Source: Syntrophorhabdus sp. PtaB.Bin184 (GTDB lineage: Bacteria; Desulfobacterota; Syntrophorhabdia; Syntrophorhabdales; Syntrophorhabdaceae). From it: a stretch of 9,991 nt of DNA. Within the stretch, counting starts at the first letter, position 1, and each line of letters begins with the position of its first letter. The translations under genes were made by a program, and so were the position numbers. Positions 6,256 through 9,991 of the stretch are shown here, in pieces. Location of the stretch: assembly GCA_002067555.1 (NCBI GenBank), contig MVQQ01000201.1, positions 1 through 9,991 on the forward strand. Reading direction: 5' to 3'. The notes under the pieces were generated by a model that saw only the letters and a program-made list of their open reading frames with translations, made no database searches and had not been told where the DNA came from.

Positions 6256-7806
6256 CCGTGCGTATGCTTCAAGGGGCTTCTTGTGTACGCCGCTATTCGT
6301 CGTGATCGGAGAAGTGGTCCCGCCCTGCGGCTGTGTTTTCTTTCCCGCCTTGGTTCCCTCGAACATCTTCTCGTATGTTCCCGATGTCCCCAACCGTTCC
6401 AGCATCTTTTTAAGGTACTTCTTGTTGTTGTTTTTGAGTGCTGATTTGACGGCCTCCTTCTGATAGTTCTCAAACCATACGAGGTCCTTCTTATCCTTCA
6501 CATATTCAGACACCTTCTGCATGTCGTAGATGACCGCCGACGCAAGGTCTTTGGATGTCTCGTTCTTCCCTTCGCCTATTACGGCCTTCACATACGTCGA
6601 GAAGTTCTTCATGTTCGTATCAAGGAGGGTTTTCATCTCCTTTTGCTGCGCCGTCATTTCCTTCTGCCCGGCTTTCGTTATCATCGTGGACAGGCCTTTC
6701 GCGTCCGCCGTGGATATCCCGTTGCCCCATGACCGGGAGATATCGTCAAGGGAAAGTTCACCGCGGAGACCTTTTTCGTAGAGGTTCTTCCATATGTTGT
6801 AATTCGTCTTGCCGCCACTCTCCCCACTGCCGTCACCGTTCCTGATCTTCTCTTTCAGGGAAAAGGCTTCACGAGGGTCAAGGCCGCGAAAGCCCGTCTT
6901 CGGGTCGGGCTGCGTCATCTGGTCGATATAGGCAAGGGTCTTTGACTGAGGGACGCTTTTATCATCCAGCATGTCATAGACCTTGTACCGGACCTCCTCC
7001 TGGTAACGGTTCTGGTCCTGGTAGAACTGGTTCTTTCGGCTCCTGATCTCATTGGTTGCCTGCCTGAGATATTGCCCTCTCTGCGCGGGGTCAAGGTTTG
7101 TGAAATTCTTGTACCCGCCGCTGTCGTTGCGTTCGTTCAAATATGTGAAGGCAACCTCCGGGTCCTGTTCAATAAGGGTCGTTACCCGGTACACGTCCGC
7201 CTTGTTATCAAGGGTCATCATCGTTTCTTCTTTTTTCGCGGCCCCGATGATACCCATGCTGACGGCATCGGACAGGATGGTATCTATCTCTTCCCGTTTC
7301 TTCTGTCTCAGGTACGGGTCATCCGCATAGGCATACTGCTTGTTCAGTTCGTCAACGGATGTGGCTATCTTGCCCCGCGCATCGTCGAGCCAGAGTTTGC
7401 GCCCGTGATAGTCAATGTGGATCTTCGCGTTCGCTATTTTATTGTTGGCGAAGGGCTGTAGCTGTCCCCACACATCCCCGTACTTCTCGGAGTACCGTTT
7501 CTGGATGTCGGAGACCTTCTCCTCATATTCTTTTGCAAAGTTCTCGTGATCGGTACGGTTGAAGAAATCGGCCTTTATCTTATCAAGCTCGGTGTCGAGT
7601 TCCATCTTTGCGGTAGTCGTCTTGACAAAACGGTCCGCTTTTATTATCAGGTTTGATGCCCCGGCTGCGGCCTCTCCTGCCTTTGCCAATGCCCCCCACT
7701 GTGCGCTTTCGTCAACGATAGTGGGCGTGATGTCCTGATTCTGCATCTGCGTGCCGGGAACGAACCCTATTGTCTGCTGCCTTCCCTGTATCTTGATATT
7801 AGGCAC
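6253..7806 (-). CDS. Internal virion protein, gp15-like (ejection protein C)
   Basis: This 517-residue protein sits between the gp14-like and gp16-like genes, the position of T7 gp15 (747 aa), which forms part of the ejected core and periplasmic DNA tunnel. The sequence is almost entirely helical and highly charged, rich in Lys, Glu, Asp and Gln, as in that family. The N-terminal segment (1-30, ...IGFVPGTQMQNQDITPTIV) looks extended; residues about 36-280 form long helices (for example KEYEEKVSDIQKRYSEKYG at 92-110). DPREAFSLKEKIRNGDG (310-326) resembles the 'lk.kI.nGd' segment common in phage internal core proteins. A Gly/Ser/Thr-rich tail (485-505) ends the protein. There is no signal peptide, no membrane segment and no cysteine. 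The start is GTG at 7806, chosen because an AAAGGGGTG sequence lies just upstream. Assignment is mainly by position and character; the protein is shorter than T7 gp15. Confidence 0.75.
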   Translation of the reverse strand: MPNIKIQGRQQTIGFVPGTQMQNQDITPTIVDESAQWGALAKAGEAAAGASNLIIKADRFVKTTTAKMELDTELDKIKADFFNRTDHENFAKEYEEKVSDIQKRYSEKYGDVWGQLQPFANNKIANAKIHIDYHGRKLWLDDARGKIATSVDELNKQYAYADDPYLRQKKREEIDTILSDAVSMGIIGAAKKEETMMTLDNKADVYRVTTLIEQDPEVAFTYLNERNDSGGYKNFTNLDPAQRGQYLRQATNEIRSRKNQFYQDQNRYQEEVRYKVYDMLDDKSVPQSKTLAYIDQMTQPDPKTGFRGLDPREAFSLKEKIRNGDGSGESGGKTNYNIWKNLYEKGLRGELSLDDISRSWGNGISTADAKGLSTMITKAGQKEMTAQQKEMKTLLDTNMKNFSTYVKAVIGEGKNETSKDLASAVIYDMQKVSEYVKDKKDLVWFENYQKEAVKSALKNNNKKYLKKMLERLGTSGTYEKMFEGTKAGKKTQPQGGTTSPITTNSGVHKKPLEAYAR

Positions 7807-7812
7807 TCTTCA

Positions 7813-7820
7813 CCCCTTTA
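7813..7820 (-). promoter_or_regulatory. Ribosome binding site deciding a GTG start
   Basis: The minus strand reads TAAAGGGG then TGAAGA then GTG. The TAA is the stop codon of the gp14-like gene. It is a weaker Shine-Dalgarno sequence than the next three downstream, and it supports GTG at 7806 as the start of the gp15-like protein. Confidence 0.6.
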
Positions 7821-8402
7821 CAGGCCCGCTGACTTGTTCCCGTATCCGTAATATGCCCCGTATGTGTTTGACGCCCCGGTAAGTATCGTAGCCCCCGCCC
7901 CTATGATGCCCGCCGTCCTCGTCGAGCCTGCGGCCGAATCGTAATTGGATGCCGTGGCATATCCCGTTGTCAGGGCGTTTTGACCACTGTACCGCAACAG
8001 TTTCGCCTTCCTCTCGTATTCCGTCGCCTCAAGCTCCCCGTTGTAGATGGTCGCCTGGATGTCAAGCTCACTGTCCCTGACCTGTTGCAACATGGTTTCC
8101 AAAGGGGAACCGGATGACAGTTCAACCCCTGCCGCCGCATAGTCAAGGCGCTGCGCCCCAACTGTCCGTTTGAGCTTGTCCCGTTGCAGTGCCGCGTCAT
8201 ATGCGGCCTTCTTTCGCACCGCCGCCGCGTTCTGCTCTGCCACGTCCGCATTATAGGTGTTGACGTTCGAGGTGTACTGCGCCTGCGCCCGTGCCGCCTC
8301 TGCCGCCGCCCTCTGCTGTGATGCCTGAGACTGGGCCTGCTGATAGGAACCGTAGGCGGAAAGCATCGTACCGACAACCGAGACAATGACAAATGCCGTC
8401 AT
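7818..8402 (-). CDS. Internal virion protein, gp14-like (ejection protein B)
   Basis: This 194-residue protein is nearly the same length as T7 gp14 (196 aa) and lies in the same position. T7 gp14 is ejected and forms an outer-membrane pore at infection. Residues 3-17 (AFVIVSVVGTMLSAY) form a hydrophobic segment, followed by an Ala/Gln-rich helix (about 20-80) with AQSQASQQRAAAEAARAQAQ character. Then come GVELSSGSPLETMLQQVRDS (92-111) and LDIQATIYNGELEATEYERK (113-132), the most recognisable family stretch. The C-terminus (160-194) is Gly/Ala/Tyr-rich and probably membrane-active or flexible. It contains no cysteine. It begins directly after the preceding stop codon (TAGATG, no gap), with GGGAGGTGG located inside the upstream gene five bases before the ATG. 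Confidence 0.8.
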   Translation of the reverse strand: MTAFVIVSVVGTMLSAYGSYQQAQSQASQQRAAAEAARAQAQYTSNVNTYNADVAEQNAAAVRKKAAYDAALQRDKLKRTVGAQRLDYAAAGVELSSGSPLETMLQQVRDSELDIQATIYNGELEATEYERKAKLLRYSGQNALTTGYATASNYDSAAGSTRTAGIIGAGATILTGASNTYGAYYGYGNKSAGL

Positions 8403-8876
8403 CTATGCCACCTCCCGGCAAAATCCCATAGTGTACTGATCGACAACCTTACCGTTCTTGAGCCATGACCGCCTGTTGATGCCTTCCTGCTCCATCCCGC
8501 ATAACCGGGCCATGACATACGCCCGCCTGTTGTCTGCGGGGATTTGTGTGATAACCTTCCTGCACGGGGTATTGGCAAACATATACTCACGGGCAAGCAT
8601 GGACGCCTGCCGGACCTTCGCGCCCCTGTGACCGGGGAGAAAGGCTGTGTGCAGTTCAAAGGTGATCGTGTTCATCGGGTAGAAGAAGAACAGGCCGATG
8701 TCCTTGCCGTCCTCGGACGCTATGATGAAATAGGCGACAGGGATATTGACGAGCTGCGAGAAATCCATCTGCTCGGGTTTTATCCCGTCATCGAAGAACA
8801 TTTCCGCCATCTCCGGGTGACAGTAAATTGCCCTCACGGCGTCCGCGTCCTCTATCGTGGCCCTTCGTATCTCCAT
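8403..8876 (-). CDS. GNAT-fold N-acetyltransferase-like phage protein (DUF2824-like)
   Basis: This 157-residue protein has a GNAT layout. It opens MEIRRATIEDADAVRAIY, the usual first strand and helix. Strands follow at about 48-55 (AYFIIASE) and 60-66. Strand 4 and the acetyl-CoA loop lie at 72-90 (TFELHTAFLPGHRGAKVRQ), where HRGAKVRQA resembles the R/Q-x-x-G-x-G/A pyrophosphate-binding loop in degenerate form. The segment ITQIPADNRRAYVMARLCGM (109-128) is the typical RimJ-type strand 5, Asn and helix 4 signature. It resembles the DUF2824 proteins of podoviruses such as epsilon15. The start codon overlaps the preceding stop by one base (TAATG), with GAGAGG eight bases upstream. It lies between the tail tube and ejection genes, so it may be a virion component; the substrate is unknown. 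Four cysteines are present, unlike the three genes downstream. Confidence 0.75.
   Translation of the reverse strand: MEIRRATIEDADAVRAIYCHPEMAEMFFDDGIKPEQMDFSQLVNIPVAYFIIASEDGKDIGLFFFYPMNTITFELHTAFLPGHRGAKVRQASMLAREYMFANTPCRKVITQIPADNRRAYVMARLCGMEQEGINRRSWLKNGKVVDQYTMGFCREVA
8408..8416 (-). promoter_or_regulatory. Ribosome binding site inside the end of the second GNAT gene
   Basis: GGGAGGTGG on the minus strand encodes part of the last codons of the upstream gene (R-E-V-A-stop). It ends five bases before the ATG at 8402, implying translational coupling. Confidence 0.7.
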
Positions 8877-9322
8877 TACGGTAACCTCTCATACAGAGCA
8901 TACTCGCGGCCCTCTGAGTGATATATCTCGGGCGGCTCCTTGATCGTGAAACCCATACACCTGGCCCACCGTTTCCCGGCCTCGTCATCCATATCAACAA
9001 AGGCTTTCAGCCGGAGTACGTTCTTGTCGGTGATGAACGTCTCTATGAAGCCCCGGACTACCCGGAGAAGCAGTTTCGTGTGTTCCGCCGCGTCCGGTGA
9101 AATGAGATACCACGCCTCAGCCTCGTTGTTTGCATAGTGGAAGAACCCGCCGCACGCGACAGGATTGCCGTCAACAAGCATCGTCCATGCGTCACCCTGT
9201 TCCTTCTCGCGGGCCTTGAGGGAGATAACAGCCTCATCCGTCAACGCCCCTTCAACTGACCGGGGATTCGTCGTGATTATCCGGGTGAAATGCTCGGGCC
9301 TGTACCCTGTTATTTCAATCAT
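8876..9322 (-). CDS. GNAT-like protein in the T7 gp13 position (DUF2833-like)
   Basis: This 148-residue protein is close in length to T7 gp13 (138 aa) and lies where gp13 lies, between the tail tube and gp14. It has a GNAT-type outline: MIEITGYRPEHFTRI (strand 1, helix 1), then WTMLVDGNPVACGGFFHY (46-63, strands 2-3), AEAWYLISPDAAEHTKLLLR (68-87, strand 4 and helix 3), LRLKAFVDMDDEAGKRWAR (103-121) and MGFTIKEPP (123-131). The loop after strand 4 reads ISPDAAEHTK and lacks the R/Q-x-x-G-x-G/A acetyl-CoA motif, so catalytic activity is doubtful and a structural or assembly role is more likely. It overlaps the tube gene by eight bases (ATGATTGA). The Shine-Dalgarno sequence is weak, which fits translational coupling. 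Confidence 0.7.
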   Translation of the reverse strand: MIEITGYRPEHFTRIITTNPRSVEGALTDEAVISLKAREKEQGDAWTMLVDGNPVACGGFFHYANNEAEAWYLISPDAAEHTKLLLRVVRGFIETFITDKNVLRLKAFVDMDDEAGKRWARCMGFTIKEPPEIYHSEGREYALYERLP

Positions 9323-9991
9323 ACGTCACCATTTTCACCACTATCGCGTTGACCTGAATGGGAAGGGGAAGGGTCTGGACAAGGTAAATCTTGCCTTCCG
9401 GTCCGTAATCCGCCTTCACGTCCACATCGGTCTTGATGCCGGAGAACAGTTCCGGGTCGGTGCCGTCACCGAAGGCTATCTCTTCAAAGGTGTCTTCGTC
9501 ATCGGGATCCGTGGCGATGGAACAGCCGAAGGTATCGACGAACTGAATGGCCACCTCGCCTATTTTTTTCTGCCGTCCCTGTGCCGTGCCGTCCTGTGCG
9601 CCCGCTATGATCGGCATTGGGGCAAGTATCTTGTTCGTGTAAAGCCCGGCGTGTATCTTGTTCGCGTACCGGGTAAGGGTGATCGAACCACTTTCGACCT
9701 TGACGGCGGTGTGATGTGAACCGTCCGCCACAATCTCAACCTCCTTGCCTTCAAGGTGATCAAGACCAGAGACGGTGTTCGCCACAACCTGAGCCGTGCC
9801 GCCTGCTGTCCATGCACCCCATGCGGAAGAGTCGGTGTCTTTCAGTTCAAACGTGTGTGTGCCGGCGTTATCCACCTCATAGGCGGTGTCCGTGCCTATG
9901 TTCACCTCTGTCATGCCCTCAACACCGGTTATCCGTATTTTCTGGCCATTGGTGAGTCCGTGGTTTGTCGATGTCACCACGGCGGGATTGG
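9315..9991 (-). CDS. Tail tube / tail hub protein, C-terminal part (T7 gp12-like position; 5' end beyond the window)
   Basis: The frame is open to the right edge and gives about 225 C-terminal residues, reading NPAVVTSTNHGLTNGQKI from the edge. A GTG lies at 9980, but coding continues upstream in frame through N-P-A-V, so the gene almost certainly starts outside the window. The segment HGLTNGQKIRITGVEGMTEV is the beta-rich E1-FCCH-like module often found in podovirus tail-tube and stabilisation proteins. It is followed by VSGLDHLEGKEVEIVADG, a frequent signature of the same proteins. The C-terminal section (RQKKIGEVAIQFVDTFGCSI, DPELFSGIKTDV, IYLVQTLPLPIQVNAIVVK) matches the usual pattern of their ends. 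The protein would form part of the tail conduit below the portal. One cysteine is visible. It ends TATGATTGA, overlapping the next start codon. Confidence 0.75.
   Translation of the reverse strand, partial: NPAVVTSTNHGLTNGQKIRITGVEGMTEVNIGTDTAYEVDNAGTHTFELKDTDSSAWGAWTAGGTAQVVANTVSGLDHLEGKEVEIVADGSHHTAVKVESGSITLTRYANKIHAGLYTNKILAPMPIIAGAQDGTAQGRQKKIGEVAIQFVDTFGCSIATDPDDEDTFEEIAFGDGTDPELFSGIKTDVDVKADYGPEGKIYLVQTLPLPIQVNAIVVKMVTYD

Noticed and set aside
9315..9980. GTG at 9980 as the true start of the tail-tube gene
   Set aside because: The frame remains open to the window edge, and the preceding residues (N-P-A-V) fit the start of the FCCH-like motif, so the gene is cut by the window rather than starting there.

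Overview
The window is a densely packed late (virion structural) segment of a tailed phage or prophage of the podovirus, T7-like type. All eight genes lie on the minus strand, so transcription runs from right to left. No gap between genes is longer than 12 bases. There is no integrase, tRNA, transposase or CRISPR array here, so I cannot say whether this is a free phage or a prophage. The T7-like set of ejection proteins suggests a Gram-negative host, but I see nothing that fixes the taxon.

Layout in order of transcription: (1) 9991-9315, the C-terminal part of a tail-tube or tail-hub protein (T7 gp12-like position), running off the right edge; (2) 9322-8876 and 8876-8403, two small GNAT-fold (acetyltransferase-like) proteins in the slot of T7 gp13; (3) 8402-7818, a gp14-like internal virion protein; (4) 7806-6253, a gp15-like internal virion protein; (5) 6243-1552, a 1563-residue gp16-like giant ejection protein with 'polyvalent protein' architecture; (6) 1539-298, a 413-residue tail fibre; (7) 288-1, the start of a small tail-fibre-associated protein running off the left edge. 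The order tube, gp13-like, gp14, gp15, gp16, fibre is the same as in T7.

Together these genes build the tail conduit, the internal core that is ejected into the cell to carry DNA across the envelope, and the host-recognition fibre. The most interesting feature is inside the giant ejection protein. An ADP-ribosyltransferase-like (ART) domain at about residues 463-592 sits on a 480-base stretch of 40% G+C, against 52-60% immediately on each side. It is bracketed by repeated NERG[A/S][V/I]T-type peptides. This looks like a horizontally acquired enzyme cassette loaded onto a protein that should be delivered into the host with the DNA, comparable in logic to T4 Alt. A second striking signal is that all three predicted ejection proteins (2274 residues together) contain no cysteine at all, while the other genes in the window have cysteine at ordinary frequency. 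At three of the downstream gene junctions the TAA stop codon forms the first three bases of the next gene's Shine-Dalgarno sequence.
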